A stretch of DNA of 64,000 bases from JABSQH01 sp965230015 (GCA_965230015.1 CBDDKF010000014.1:124001-188000), one strand, 5' to 3'; positions 11,149-19,716 are shown, counted from the stretch's first letter. A program made the numbers and translations. The notes: generated by a model from the letters alone, not told the origin.

Positions 11149-12570
11149 ATGTCCGGCGCTGCGTTCTTCGATCTCGACCGCACGCTGCTCGCCGGTGCGT
11201 CAGGAGAGGTGTTCTCCGACGCCTTGCGCGCAGCAGGCGTCACGAACCGTTCGATCCCCGGCGAACGCCTGCTGTATCGCCTGTTCAACGCAGTCGGCGA
11301 GACGCTGCCGTCGATGCTGCTCAGCCGCCAGGCGGTGTTGTTGGCCAAGGGACGTGCGCCCGCCGACGTGCGCGCGGCGGCCGCCGACGTCGCCCCTCGA
11401 TTGGCCGAGATGGTGCAACCGTTCGCCGCGTCGGTGTTCGCCGAGCACCGCACGGCGGGCCGGCCGCTCGTACTCGCCACCACCACGCCGCTCGATCTCG
11501 TCGCCCCGCTCGCTGAGTTGCTCGGCATGGACGATGTGGTGGCCACGCGCTACGCCATCGATGCCGACGGACGCTACGACGGCACCCTCGACGGTCCGTT
11601 CGTGTGGTCCGCTGGCAAGCTGCGCGCCGTCACCGACTGGGCCGACGCACACGGCGTCGACCTTGCCGAGAGCTACGCGTACTCCGACAGTGTGTACGAC
11701 ACGCCGCTGCTCGCGGCGGTCGGTCATCCCGTCGTGGTCAATCCCGACCCGCGGATGGCCCTCACCGCAGCCGCCCGCCGCTGGCCGACGATCGAACTCG
11801 ACGCGCCACCGGGCGTGCGGCGCGTGCCGGTGGTCGGACTGGAAGCGCAGGACCTGTTGCTGCGCCTCGCCCAACCGGCTGCGTTTCCTTATGCGCGATT
11901 CGACCTCGACGGGCTCCACCACCTGCCCGACGACGGTCCGGCGATCATCTGCGCCAACCACCGCAGCTACTTCGACGTGGCCGCGCTTGCGGTGGCGTTC
12001 GCCCGACATGGCCGGCCGGTGCGTTTCCTCGGCAAGAAGGAGGTGTTCGACGCGCCGGTCATCGGCACCCTTGCATCGGCGATGGGCGGGATCCGCGTCG
12101 ATCGAGCGAGCGGCTCGAACGAGCCGTTGCGTGCGGCGGCCGATGCCCTGCGCGGTGGCGAGCTCGTTGCGCTGATGCCGCAGGGCACCATTCCGCGCGG
12201 GCCGGCGTTCTTCCAGAAGCCGAAAGGGCGCTGGGGGGCGGCCAAGCTCGCGGCCGACACCGGTGCCCCGGTGATCCCGATCGGGTTGTGGGGCACCGAA
12301 CGTGTGTGGCCGCGATCGCAGCGGCTGCCAGACGTGCTCAAGGTGACCGATCCGCCAACCGTGACCGTGCGCGGCGGGCCACCTGTGCGGATCCTCGGTC
12401 GGTCCGCCGACGCCGACACCCGACGGATCATGGAAGGCATCGTGGCGCTGCTGCCCGACGAGGCGCGCCGTACCCGCCGGCCGACCGCCGCCGAATTGGC
12501 GCTCACCTACCCGCCGGGCTACCGCAGCGACCCGGAAGCCGAGTCGTCGCGCCGGCCTGGCACTGACTGA
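11149..12570 (+). CDS. HAD-family hydrolase fused to a PlsC-type lysophosphatidate acyltransferase
   Basis: Two domains. Residues 1-230 are a HAD-IB phosphatase-like domain with the nucleophile motif DLDRT (Asp8, Asp10). Residues about 250-450 are a 1-acyl-glycerol-3-phosphate acyltransferase domain with NHRSYFD, the H-x4-D catalytic motif, at about 270-276. The downstream block PQGTIPRG is the glycerophosphate-binding region. Likely role: acylation in phospholipid synthesis at the membrane, with a phosphatase partner on the same chain. Such HAD/acyltransferase fusions are known in actinobacteria. The ATG at 11149 is preferred over an in-frame GTG at 11140 because the HAD strand starts right after it. 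It follows the 6C-like RNA terminator. Confidence 0.83.
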   Translation: MSGAAFFDLDRTLLAGASGEVFSDALRAAGVTNRSIPGERLLYRLFNAVGETLPSMLLSRQAVLLAKGRAPADVRAAAADVAPRLAEMVQPFAASVFAEHRTAGRPLVLATTTPLDLVAPLAELLGMDDVVATRYAIDADGRYDGTLDGPFVWSAGKLRAVTDWADAHGVDLAESYAYSDSVYDTPLLAAVGHPVVVNPDPRMALTAAARRWPTIELDAPPGVRRVPVVGLEAQDLLLRLAQPAAFPYARFDLDGLHHLPDDGPAIICANHRSYFDVAALAVAFARHGRPVRFLGKKEVFDAPVIGTLASAMGGIRVDRASGSNEPLRAAADALRGGELVALMPQGTIPRGPAFFQKPKGRWGAAKLAADTGAPVIPIGLWGTERVWPRSQRLPDVLKVTDPPTVTVRGGPPVRILGRSADADTRRIMEGIVALLPDEARRTRRPTAAELALTYPPGYRSDPEAESSRRPGTD

Positions 12571-12769
12571 TCAGCTATCGGGATCATCCGGCGGATCAAC
12601 CGTCCCGTCGATCCTTCAACCGCACACGATCACGACGGGTTTCGTTCCGGTCGCACATTCTTGTCATCCGCCTCGGGGCGAGCTCCGTAGAGAGGGTGTT
12701 GCAGGGCACATCGCTCGCAGCGTGAACACGAACCCTTCCAACCCCCGAAACAAAGGACTACGGACCATC

Positions 12770-13885
12770 ATGAAGCGCACTTCCACACGCGCCCTGGCCG
12801 TCGGCGTCACCGCAGCGGTCATTGCCCTGTCGGCCTGCGGCGACGACGGCAACGACAGCGCCGACACCACTGCGGCCACCACCGAAGCCGGCGACGCAGC
12901 CGCCAGCGGCACGATCGTCGACGTTGCTGTCGAGAACGGCAGCTTCACCACTCTCGTCGCCGCGGTCGAGGCCGCCGGGCTGGTCGAGACCCTGTCGGGT
13001 GACGGCCCGTTCACGGTGTTCGCACCGACCGACGATGCGTTTGCCGCTCTGCCCGACGGCGTGCTCGACGCGCTGCTGCTTCCCGAGAACCAGGACACGC
13101 TGACGGCGATCCTCACCTACCACGTGGTGCCCGGCACGGTGCTGGCCGCCGACATCGCTGATGGCGATGTGGCCACGGTTGAGGGCCAGAGCGTGACCCT
13201 GGCCACCGAGGGTGGCGTGACCGTGAACGGCGTGAGTGTCGTGACCGCTGACGTGACCGCGAGCAACGGCGTGATTCACGTGATCGACGGCGTGCTGCTG
13301 CCGCCGGACGTCGACCCCGCTGCGCTCCTCGAGTCGGACATGAGCGAAGACGAGATGAGCGAAGACGAGATGAGCGAAGACGAGATGAGCGAAGACGAGA
13401 TGTCCGAGGGCGACATGTCCGAGGACGAGACCGTCGCTGAGGCCACCGATCAGGGCACGATCGTCGACGTCGCCGTCGGCGCTGGTGAGTTCACCACGCT
13501 CGTTGCCGCCGTTGAGGCTGCCGGCCTGGTCGACACCCTTTCCGGCGAGGGCCCGTTCACGGTGTTCGCCCCGACCGACGATGCGTTCGCGGCGTTGCCG
13601 CCGGAGCTGATCGAGGCGCTGCTGCTTCCCGAGAACCAGGAAGTGCTCGCCCAGATCCTCACCTACCACGTCGTGGCCGGTGAGGTTCTGTCGACCGACA
13701 TCGCCGCCGGCGACGTCGAGACGGTCGAAGGCTCGACGATCGCAGTTGGTGTCGACGGTGGCACCGTCACCGTCAACGACGCCACGGTGATCGCCGCCGA
13801 CGTCACCGCCGACAACGGTGTGATCCACGTGATCGACACCGTGTTGCTGCCGCCGGACGTCGATCCGTCGGCGCTGATCGGCTGA
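12770..13885 (+). CDS. Lipoprotein with two fasciclin domains
   Basis: The ATG at 12770 has an upstream AAAGGA and starts a lipoprotein signal (MKRTSTRALAVG..., lipobox LSAC, Cys23). The ORF extends further upstream but only there does the signal begin. Two fasciclin (FAS1) domains follow at about residues 45-180 and 225-370. Each contains the same blocks: NGSFTTLVAAVEAAGLVETL, then GPFTVFAPTDDAFAALP, and a closing NGVIHVIDGVLLPP. An acidic SEDEM pentapeptide repeat links them. Fasciclin domains mediate adhesion and protein contacts on the cell surface. The two halves are near-duplicates, suggesting internal duplication. A 371-residue protein; confident on family, not on ligand. Confidence 0.9.
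   Translation: MKRTSTRALAVGVTAAVIALSACGDDGNDSADTTAATTEAGDAAASGTIVDVAVENGSFTTLVAAVEAAGLVETLSGDGPFTVFAPTDDAFAALPDGVLDALLLPENQDTLTAILTYHVVPGTVLAADIADGDVATVEGQSVTLATEGGVTVNGVSVVTADVTASNGVIHVIDGVLLPPDVDPAALLESDMSEDEMSEDEMSEDEMSEDEMSEGDMSEDETVAEATDQGTIVDVAVGAGEFTTLVAAVEAAGLVDTLSGEGPFTVFAPTDDAFAALPPELIEALLLPENQEVLAQILTYHVVAGEVLSTDIAAGDVETVEGSTIAVGVDGGTVTVNDATVIAADVTADNGVIHVIDTVLLPPDVDPSALIG
13337..13430 (+). repeat. In-frame 15-bp tandem repeat encoding SEDEM
   Basis: A 15-base unit (ATGAGCGAAGACGAG) is repeated about four times exactly, then twice with changes. It encodes Ser-Glu-Asp-Glu-Met units between the two fasciclin domains. The near-identity at DNA level implies recent slippage, so linker length probably varies between strains. 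Confidence 0.9.
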
Positions 13886-13945
13886 ACGTTCTCCACGTAA
13901 CAACCTGAATCCCCCTTCCGCTTTCGGGCGGCACCGTGTCCTAGC

Positions 13946-14248
13946 GTGGGCGCGGTGCCGCCCGAAGCGCGTTGTGAGCTCTGTGAGGCCGCACCGATCA
14001 CCGAGCGCTACTACAGCGACGACATGTGCTGGGTCGCCGAGTGCGAGTCGTGCGCCGTGCCGATGGTCGTGTGGCGCCGCCACGGGGCCGATCCGCCAGA
14101 CGACGAGCGAGCGGCGATGATCGACAGGCTGCGTGCCGTGGTCGACGAGCGGGGCGGGTCGTTGGCCGAGTCGTACTGGATCGACGAAGCAATGCGTACG
14201 ATTCCCGACCACTTCCACGTCCACGCCCGCCCGCGCTTCCGCTGGTGA
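13946..14248 (+). CDS. Small protein with two CxxC pairs, unknown
   Basis: A 100-residue product from a GTG start. CELC at residues 10-13 and CESC near residues 33-36 form two CxxC pairs suited to one zinc ion. The C-terminus DHFHVHARPRFRW contains an HxH motif, reminiscent of HIT-type or zinc-bound small proteins. It lies 20 bp upstream of the FabZ-like gene on the same strand and is probably co-transcribed. I do not recognise the family. Confidence 0.6.
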   Translation: MGAVPPEARCELCEAAPITERYYSDDMCWVAECESCAVPMVVWRRHGADPPDDERAAMIDRLRAVVDERGGSLAESYWIDEAMRTIPDHFHVHARPRFRW

Positions 14249-14268
14249 ACCACCATGGGGACCAACGA

Positions 14269-14688
14269 ATGAGCTTTCCTGCACCCGCCGACCTGCTGCC
14301 GCACCGCCCGCCGTTTCTGTTCATCGACGAGCTCGTCGAGCTCGAACCAGGAGTGCGCGCCGTCGGGCGCTGGCAGCTCACGGGCGACGAGTGGTTCTTC
14401 CCCGGTCACTTCCCTGGGCGACCCACGCTGCCCGGCGTACTCATGGCCGAAGCGATCGCGCAGCTGGGGGCGGCAGCGGTGCTCAGCGACGAGCGATATG
14501 CCGACAAGCTCCCACTGTTCGGCGGGCTCGACAAAGCCCGATTCCGTCGTCAGGTGGTTCCCGGCGACGAGCTGACGCTCGAGGTCGAACTCGGCCGCAT
14601 GTCGGCACGCGCCGGCAAGGGAAGCGGCCGGGCGTCGGTGGGCGACGAACTCGCCTGTGCCTGCGACCTGATGTTCGTGTTCGCCTGA
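14269..14688 (+). CDS. fabZ: FabZ-like 3-hydroxyacyl-ACP dehydratase
   Basis: 139 residues with a hotdog-fold dehydratase signature. LLPHRPPFLFIDE near the N-terminus is followed by FFPGHFPGRPTLPGVLMAEAIAQ (residues about 44-66), where the His of GHFPG and the Glu of MAEA are the FabZ catalytic pair. It would dehydrate 3-hydroxyacyl-ACP, the FAS II step missing from the adjacent fabD-H-G-acp-F operon with which it is convergent. The ATG at 14269 is chosen because the motif needs only a short lead. The ORF runs further upstream but overlaps the previous gene. Confidence 0.85.
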   Translation: MSFPAPADLLPHRPPFLFIDELVELEPGVRAVGRWQLTGDEWFFPGHFPGRPTLPGVLMAEAIAQLGAAAVLSDERYADKLPLFGGLDKARFRRQVVPGDELTLEVELGRMSARAGKGSGRASVGDELACACDLMFVFA

Positions 14689-14757
14689 TGTAACCGTGGT
14701 GTCTGACACCCTGTAACGGGCCAGCCGTTACAGCGTGTCAGACACCACCGTTACATC
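14687..14757. repeat. Long inverted repeat, copy 2, between fabZ and fabF
   Basis: Arms 14687-14719 and 14725-14757 are 33 bases each with two mismatches, and the loop is 5 bases. The arms share the word GGTGTCTGACAC with copies 1 and 3. Both flanking stop codons (fabZ TGA at 14686-14688, fabF at 14756-14758) touch the ends of the element. Probable bidirectional terminator. Confidence 0.85.
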
Positions 14758-15943
14758 ACGTCGGCGGGGCGAAGACGACCGAACCGTTGTGGCCACCGAA
14801 GCCGAAGTTGTTCGAGATCACCGGAGCAGGTGTCCATACCCGCGGCTCGCCGGTCACGAGGTCGATCGACATCTCGGGATCGACCGCCACCGTGTTGGCA
14901 GTCGGCGGAATCAGCCCGTGCTCGATCGACAACAACGACGCCGCCGCCTCGAGCGCCCCTGCGGCACCCAGCGCATGCCCGGTGACGCCCTTGGTCGACA
15001 CGACCGGAACAGCATCGGGTCCGAACACCTCGGTGATGGCGGACGCCTCCGCGGCATCGTTCAACGGGGTGGATGTGCCGTGGGCATTGATCTGGCCGAT
15101 CTGATCGGGTGCGAGGCCTGCGTCACCCAGGGCCAGTCGCATACATGCGATGGCTCCGGTGCCGCCTGGTGACGGCGCCGTGATGTGGTGCGCGTCGGCG
15201 TTGCTCGCGCTGCCGAGGATCTCGCCGATGATCGTGGCGCCGCGCGCTTCGGCGCTCGTCCACTCTTCGAGGATCAGCACCGCCGCGCCTTCGCCCATCA
15301 CGAATCCGTCGCGGTCGACGTCGAACGGGCGGCTGACGCCCGAACTCGTGAGTGCGGTCATGTTGCCGAAGCCGGCCAACGCGGTGATGGTCGACGCGGC
15401 CTCGGCGCCGCCGGTGGCGACGGCGTCGACCATGCCGATGCGAATCAGTCGGGCGGCGTAGCCGATGGCGTGCGATCCCGCAGCACATGCGGTGCAGATC
15501 GTTTCGTTGGGTCCCTGCAGTCCGTAGCGCATGGAGATCGCGGCGCCCGGGGCGTTGGCCATCATCATCGGCACGAGGAACGGCGACACGCGGCGGACAC
15601 CCTTTTCGACGCGCACGATCACCTGATCCTCGAGCGTGTGCAGCCCACCGACGCCGGTGGCGAAGATGGTGCCGAAACGAGCCGCGTCGACACCGATCTG
15701 ATCGAAGCCGCCGGCCTGTTCGAAGGCTTCGCCTGCAGCGGCGAGCGCGAACTGCTCCACGCGATCGGCGCGCCGCGCCTCTTTCGGGTTGGCGAAGTAC
15801 GGCGTGGGGTCCCACGCGTCGATCTCGGTGGCCTGCCCTTCGGTGAGACCTGGGCCGAGCAGACCCTCCCAGTACGACTTTCGGCCGAGACCGGCCGGGG
15901 CGACGACGCCGAGACCGGTGACGGCGACGCGCCGCTCGCTCAC
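14756..15943 (-). CDS. fabF: 3-oxoacyl-ACP synthase II
   Basis: 395 residues. The condensing-enzyme triad is visible: Cys153 in ICTACAAGSHA, His288 in NAHGTSTPLND, and His323 in STKGVTGHALGAAGA. It elongates acyl-ACP with malonyl-ACP in the cytosolic FAS II system. Start GTG at 15943: its GTGA overlaps the TGA of acpP, so the two are translationally coupled. It is the last gene of the operon and ends in a long inverted repeat. Length is slightly below the usual ~410. Confidence 0.95.
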   Translation of the reverse strand: MSERRVAVTGLGVVAPAGLGRKSYWEGLLGPGLTEGQATEIDAWDPTPYFANPKEARRADRVEQFALAAAGEAFEQAGGFDQIGVDAARFGTIFATGVGGLHTLEDQVIVRVEKGVRRVSPFLVPMMMANAPGAAISMRYGLQGPNETICTACAAGSHAIGYAARLIRIGMVDAVATGGAEAASTITALAGFGNMTALTSSGVSRPFDVDRDGFVMGEGAAVLILEEWTSAEARGATIIGEILGSASNADAHHITAPSPGGTGAIACMRLALGDAGLAPDQIGQINAHGTSTPLNDAAEASAITEVFGPDAVPVVSTKGVTGHALGAAGALEAAASLLSIEHGLIPPTANTVAVDPEMSIDLVTGEPRVWTPAPVISNNFGFGGHNGSVVFAPPT

Positions 15944-16176
15944 AACTTGCCGGAGATCAGGTCGTACGCCTGCTGGACGGTCTCGACGCCCTCCAGCTCC
16001 TCTTCTGGCACCTCGATGTCGAACTCTTCTTCGAGGGCCATCACGAGCTCGACAAGGTCGAGGCTGTCGGCGTCGAGGTCGTCGCCGAAGTTGGCGTCGG
16101 GCACGACGGCGCTTTCTTCGACCGAGAGCACCTCGACGGCGCACTTCCGGAAGCGGGCGAACAGTTCTTCATCCAC
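15940..16176 (-). CDS. acpP: Acyl carrier protein
   Basis: A 78-residue acidic protein with the phosphopantetheine attachment motif LDADSLDLVELVMALEE. Ser38 is the attachment residue. It carries growing acyl chains for the neighbouring FabD, FabH, FabG and FabF. A purine-rich GGAGACATC precedes the start. There is a 61-bp gap to fabG upstream and a 4-base overlap with fabF downstream, which may help ACP be made in excess. Confidence 0.95.
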   Translation of the reverse strand: MDEELFARFRKCAVEVLSVEESAVVPDANFGDDLDADSLDLVELVMALEEEFDIEVPEEELEGVETVQQAYDLISGKL

Positions 16177-16237
16177 GGTGATGTCTCCTTTGCGGGAACT
16201 TGGTGAGTGTACGGGGCGAGTGCTGGCGGGAACGCAG

Positions 16238-16987
16238 TCAGTGTCCCATGCCGAGACCGCCGTCGACGGGGATCACGGCGCCGGTGATGTACGCGGCATC
16301 GGGCGACGCGAGGAACTCGACGACGCCGGCGATCTCGGTCGGTTCCGCGACCCGCGCAAGAGGGACCGCAGCGGTGAGTTCGGCGAGACGATCGTCGCTG
16401 AGCGCGGCGGTCATGTCGGTGGCGACCGGGCCAGGGGCGACGACGTTGACCGTGACCGAGCGCGAGCCCAGCTCGCGAGCGACCGAGCGGGCGAAACCGA
16501 CGAGTCCCGCTTTCGACGCGGCGTAGTTGGCCTGCCCCGGCGATCCGAGGAGGCCGACGACCGATGAGATCAAGATGATGCGGCCACGCCGGGCGCGCAG
16601 CATCGGTCGGGCGGCGCGTTTGGTGACGCGGAACGCCGCGGTGAGGTTGGTGTCGAGCACCGACGTGAAGTCGTCGTCGCTCATCCGCACCAGCAGCGTG
16701 TCGTGATTCATTCCGGCGTTCGACACCAGCACCTCGACCGGGCCGCCGAAGTGCTCCTCGACCGCGGTAAATGCCGCGTCGACCTGGTCGGTGTCGGTGA
16801 CGTCGCACTGCACGCCGAACACGTCCGACGGCGGGGGGGAAGAGTGGTAGGTCACCGCAACTCGGTCGCCGGCGGCGAGGAAGCGTTCGGCGCAGGCGCG
16901 GCCGATCCCGCGACCTCCGCCGGTGATCAGGACGATGCGTCCGCCGGTCGACGCGTCGCCGGTTGGGTCGGGTGTCGAGTCGCTCAC
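16238..16987 (-). CDS. fabG: 3-oxoacyl-ACP reductase
   Basis: A 249-residue short-chain dehydrogenase. Motif ITGGGRGIGRA (residues 21-31) binds NADPH. VSNAG at 88-92 and the catalytic Ser141/142, Tyr155 and Lys159 in NYAASKAG follow. It reduces 3-oxoacyl-ACP in FAS II. The GTG start at 16987 overlaps the TGA of fabH (GTGA). The N-terminus has about 14 extra residues before the core, so a slightly later start is possible. Confidence 0.93.
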   Translation of the reverse strand: MSDSTPDPTGDASTGGRIVLITGGGRGIGRACAERFLAAGDRVAVTYHSSPPPSDVFGVQCDVTDTDQVDAAFTAVEEHFGGPVEVLVSNAGMNHDTLLVRMSDDDFTSVLDTNLTAAFRVTKRAARPMLRARRGRIILISSVVGLLGSPGQANYAASKAGLVGFARSVARELGSRSVTVNVVAPGPVATDMTAALSDDRLAELTAAVPLARVAEPTEIAGVVEFLASPDAAYITGAVIPVDGGLGMGH

Positions 16988-17952
16988 GGCAGGTGATCGA
17001 TGGCGGTCGTCGACCAGCGAATGATCGCGCTCGCGGCGGTCATGCCGGCACCGAATCCGACGAACAGCACCAGGTCGCCGTCGTCGACGCGCCCTCGGTC
17101 GAGCGCATCGCCGAGGGCCAGCGGCACCGAGGCCGACGAGGTGTTCCCCGTGCGCCCCAGCACGACCGCCGTGCGATCGAGATCGATGCCCAGCCGTTCA
17201 CACGCCGCCGAGATGATGCGGATGTTGGCCTGGTGGGGAACGACGAGGGCGATGTCGTCGGCGGTGACGCCGGCTTCCTTCATCGACATCATCGCCGAGT
17301 CGACCATGATGCGCACCGCTCGGCGGAACACTTCGCGGCCCTCCATCTGGAGGTTGCCACCGAGGTCGCAGTACAGGAACTCTTCGGCGCTGCCGTCGGA
17401 CTCGAGGTTCCACGACAACAGGCTGTTGTCGCCTTCGGTCGCTTCGATCACGACCGCCCCCGATCCGTCGGCGAACAACACCGCGGTGTTGCGATCCTGC
17501 CAATCGGTGATGCGCGACAACGTGTCGGTGCCGATGAGCAGGATCTTGTTGCTCCCCGCCGCGATGAGCCCGTGGGCGACGACGAGGCCGTAGACGAAAC
17601 CCGAGCAGGCCGCGTTGATGTCGAACGCGCCGCACTCCAGGCCGAGTTCGTACTGCACGCGCGACGACGTGGCCGGCACAGTGCGATCGGGAGTGGTGGT
17701 CGACAGTACGAGGGCGTCGATTTCACTCGGGTCGAGGCCGGACATCTCCAGCGCTTGCTGCGCGGACTTGACCGACAGGTCGGCGGTGCTGCCGCCGACG
17801 TGGCGGCTGCTGATGCCGGTGCGCTCCACGATCCACTGGTCGGAGGTGTCCATCGTTGCCTCGAGGTCGGCGTTGGTCACCACCCTCGGCGGCAGGTACG
17901 TCCCCCAACCGGTGATGGCCGCGGCGTGGGCGTTCGGTCGAATCGCGGGCAT
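16984..17952 (-). CDS. fabH: 3-oxoacyl-ACP synthase III
   Basis: 322 residues. The catalytic triad is Cys116 in NAACSGF, His240 in VVPHQANIRI and Asn270 in GRTGNTSSAS. It starts fatty-acid chains by condensing an acyl-CoA primer with malonyl-ACP. The ATG at 17952 is preceded by AAAAGGGG. It lies 11 bp downstream of fabD and overlaps fabG. Primer preference (acetyl or branched) cannot be told from the sequence. Confidence 0.95.
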   Translation of the reverse strand: MPAIRPNAHAAAITGWGTYLPPRVVTNADLEATMDTSDQWIVERTGISSRHVGGSTADLSVKSAQQALEMSGLDPSEIDALVLSTTTPDRTVPATSSRVQYELGLECGAFDINAACSGFVYGLVVAHGLIAAGSNKILLIGTDTLSRITDWQDRNTAVLFADGSGAVVIEATEGDNSLLSWNLESDGSAEEFLYCDLGGNLQMEGREVFRRAVRIMVDSAMMSMKEAGVTADDIALVVPHQANIRIISAACERLGIDLDRTAVVLGRTGNTSSASVPLALGDALDRGRVDDGDLVLFVGFGAGMTAASAIIRWSTTAIDHLP

Positions 17953-17963
17953 GGTTCCCCTTT

Positions 17964-19145
17964 TCAGCTCGTTCGGAGCCAGGCGATCGGCTGACGGATG
18001 GTGACCCGTTCGGTGTCGACCGCAAGGAAGCCTTCGAGCACTCCAGCGAAAGGAGAGCGTACTTCCTCGTCGGCGACGTGCCCGAGAACCGACCCGACGT
18101 CGACCGTTGCCCCGTCGCCGAGGTCGGCAGCTCGGCGAAACACACCGTTGCACGGGCTGACCACGATGCGCTCGACGGCGAACAGATGCTCGCCTTCCAC
18201 CGCCGCCGTGGTGGTCGATGTGTTGGGCGCTGCGCCGACCCATTCGATCAACCCGTCGAGATCGTCGGGTGTCGCCACGGCGATCGTGCGCACGTCGTCG
18301 AGGGTGCGCTTGGTCATCCCGGTGAGGACGGCCCCCGGACCGAGCTCTGCGATCTGCGTCACGCCAGCAGCTGCCAGCGTGGCCAGACTCTGGCGCCACC
18401 GAACGGGGCTGGCCAGCTGGGCCGACAGCAAGCTGGCCCACTGTTCGCCTTCGGCGTGTTCGAGCGCGTCGACGTTGGTCACCACGGGCACGTCGCCGTC
18501 GCGCAGATCGGTGTCGGCCAGCGCAGCGCGCAGGCGGTCGCGTGCTGGCGTCATGAACGGCGTGTGGAACGCCCCCGAGACCTGCAAGCTCATCGCCCGC
18601 TTGGCGCCGAGCTCTTTGGCGACCGCGCTGGCTCGCTCGACGCCGTCGGGCGACCCTGCGATCACCACCTGGCCTGGCGCGTTGTAGTTGGCGACCCAGA
18701 CGTCGTTGTCGGCGCGTCGACACGCGATGTCGACCTGATCGTCGTCGAGTCCGAGAATCGCGGCCATCGTGCCGGGTTGCGCGGCGCCCGCGTCGTGCAT
18801 CGCTGCGGCCCTGGCGCTGACCAGTCCGATCCCCTCGTCGAAACTCAGCGCGCCGGTGGCGGTGAGCGCGGTGTACTCGCCGAGGCTGTGGCCGGCACAC
18901 ATCGATGGCGCGATGCCGAGGCGCTCGACCGCGTCGAGCACGAGCAGGCTGAGCACGTAGGTGCTCAGTTGCGCGTTGCGTGTGTCGCGCAGCTCGTCGG
19001 CGTCGGCGTCGCAGAGCAGGGCTTCGACGTCGCGTCCGGCGAGCTCGCTCGCTTCGCCGACGAGTTCCCAGCTGGCGTGTTCCTTCCACGGCCGCCCCAT
19101 CCCGGGCCGCTGAGCACCCTGTCCGGGGAACGTGAATGCGAGCAT
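17964..19145 (-). CDS. fabD: Malonyl-CoA:ACP transacylase with an extra C-terminal barrel-sandwich domain
   Basis: Residues 1-303 are a standard FabD: FTFPGQGAQRPGMG, nucleophile Ser87 in GHSLGEY, and His194 in FHTPFM. It loads malonyl groups onto ACP. Residues 304-393 are additional. They read VVSPCNGVFRRAADLGDG, then VGSVLGHVADEEVRSPFAGVL, ending RQPIAWLRTS. This repeats the 'SP..G' turns of biotinyl/lipoyl-type barrel-sandwich domains but has no Met-Lys-Met or equivalent modifiable lysine. FabD is usually about 310 residues, so this is a fusion. The extra domain may bind ACP or the carboxylase; that is inference. First gene of the operon. Confidence 0.93.
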   Translation of the reverse strand: MLAFTFPGQGAQRPGMGRPWKEHASWELVGEASELAGRDVEALLCDADADELRDTRNAQLSTYVLSLLVLDAVERLGIAPSMCAGHSLGEYTALTATGALSFDEGIGLVSARAAAMHDAGAAQPGTMAAILGLDDDQVDIACRRADNDVWVANYNAPGQVVIAGSPDGVERASAVAKELGAKRAMSLQVSGAFHTPFMTPARDRLRAALADTDLRDGDVPVVTNVDALEHAEGEQWASLLSAQLASPVRWRQSLATLAAAGVTQIAELGPGAVLTGMTKRTLDDVRTIAVATPDDLDGLIEWVGAAPNTSTTTAAVEGEHLFAVERIVVSPCNGVFRRAADLGDGATVDVGSVLGHVADEEVRSPFAGVLEGFLAVDTERVTIRQPIAWLRTS

Positions 19146-19265
19146 CGGCGGGCAGGCTAGAGGTCGCGGCCGCCATCACTCGGCTACCGCGCGGTAAGCC
19201 GGCAGATTGTTCGGCGATCCGCCGATAGTCTCGCCGTGCCGTTCGGCTGCGTGCGGGATGGCGAT

Positions 19266-19339
19266 GCCCCGGTAGCCCAATTGGCAGAGGCAGCGGCCTC
19301 AAAATCCGCCCAGTGTCGGTTCGAGTCCGACCCGGGGCA
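19266..19339 (+). tRNA. tRNA with anticodon CAA (Leu) and a short variable arm
   Basis: The cloverleaf reads: acceptor GCCCCGG paired with CCGGGGC, D arm GCC/GGC with an 11-base loop, anticodon arm 19293-19309 with loop CTCAAAA and anticodon CAA at 19300-19302, variable loop of only 5 bases, T arm GTCGG/CCGAC with loop TTCGAGT, and discriminator A. CCA is not encoded. Pair 31-39 is a C-T mismatch. The D arm resembles class II tRNA-Leu, yet the long variable arm of tRNA-Leu is missing. Isotype Leu is therefore by anticodon only. Confidence 0.8.
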
Positions 19340-19424
19340 CAACGATCGACCCGCCAGTTGGCGGTGCGTCCGCCGACATCTGCGTCGGTGCTGCCGCCCG
19401 GGCGGGCGGTATCGTCGTCCGACC

Positions 19425-19703
19425 ATGTCTTCGCGGCGAATCGAGCGACGCCTGTGGCAGAACGCCGAGCGGTTGAAGTCGCTGCGTGCCGAACTTGCGG
19501 TGCTCGACGAGCAACTGCGGCACCTCTCCGACGACGCCGAGGACCAGGCGATCCGCGCGTTGGTCGCCGAAACGCCGAACGCATCGTTCGAGGCGCGCGA
19601 CGCACAACGTCACCTCGATGCGCTGACCAAGCACCGTGCCCACGTGGCCGCCGAAATCGCCAAGCTCGATGCCCGGCAAGACGAACTCCTCGATCGGCTC
19701 TGA
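19425..19703 (+). CDS. Small coiled-coil protein, unknown
   Basis: 92 residues from the ATG at 19425. Heptad-rich and charged (RRLWQNAERLKSLRAELAVL and LDALTKHRAHVAAEIAKL), it is predicted to be two long helices forming a coiled coil. No catalytic motif. It lies just before the PdtaR gene (13 bp gap) on the same strand, and small proteins of this type often precede ANTAR regulators in actinobacteria. That link is recalled context, not a proven role. Confidence 0.7.
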   Translation: MSSRRIERRLWQNAERLKSLRAELAVLDEQLRHLSDDAEDQAIRALVAETPNASFEARDAQRHLDALTKHRAHVAAEIAKLDARQDELLDRL

Positions 19704-19716
19704 TAGATAGGTCGTC

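Noticed and set aside
12758..14284. 508-codon minus-strand ORF opposite the fasciclin gene
   Set aside because: It mirrors the fasciclin repeats and has a Gly/His/Val/Asp-biased composition typical of antisense frames.
16984..19605. 873-codon minus-strand ORF covering fabD and fabH
   Set aside because: Only its last 322 codons are FabH; the rest is an out-of-frame reading of fabD.
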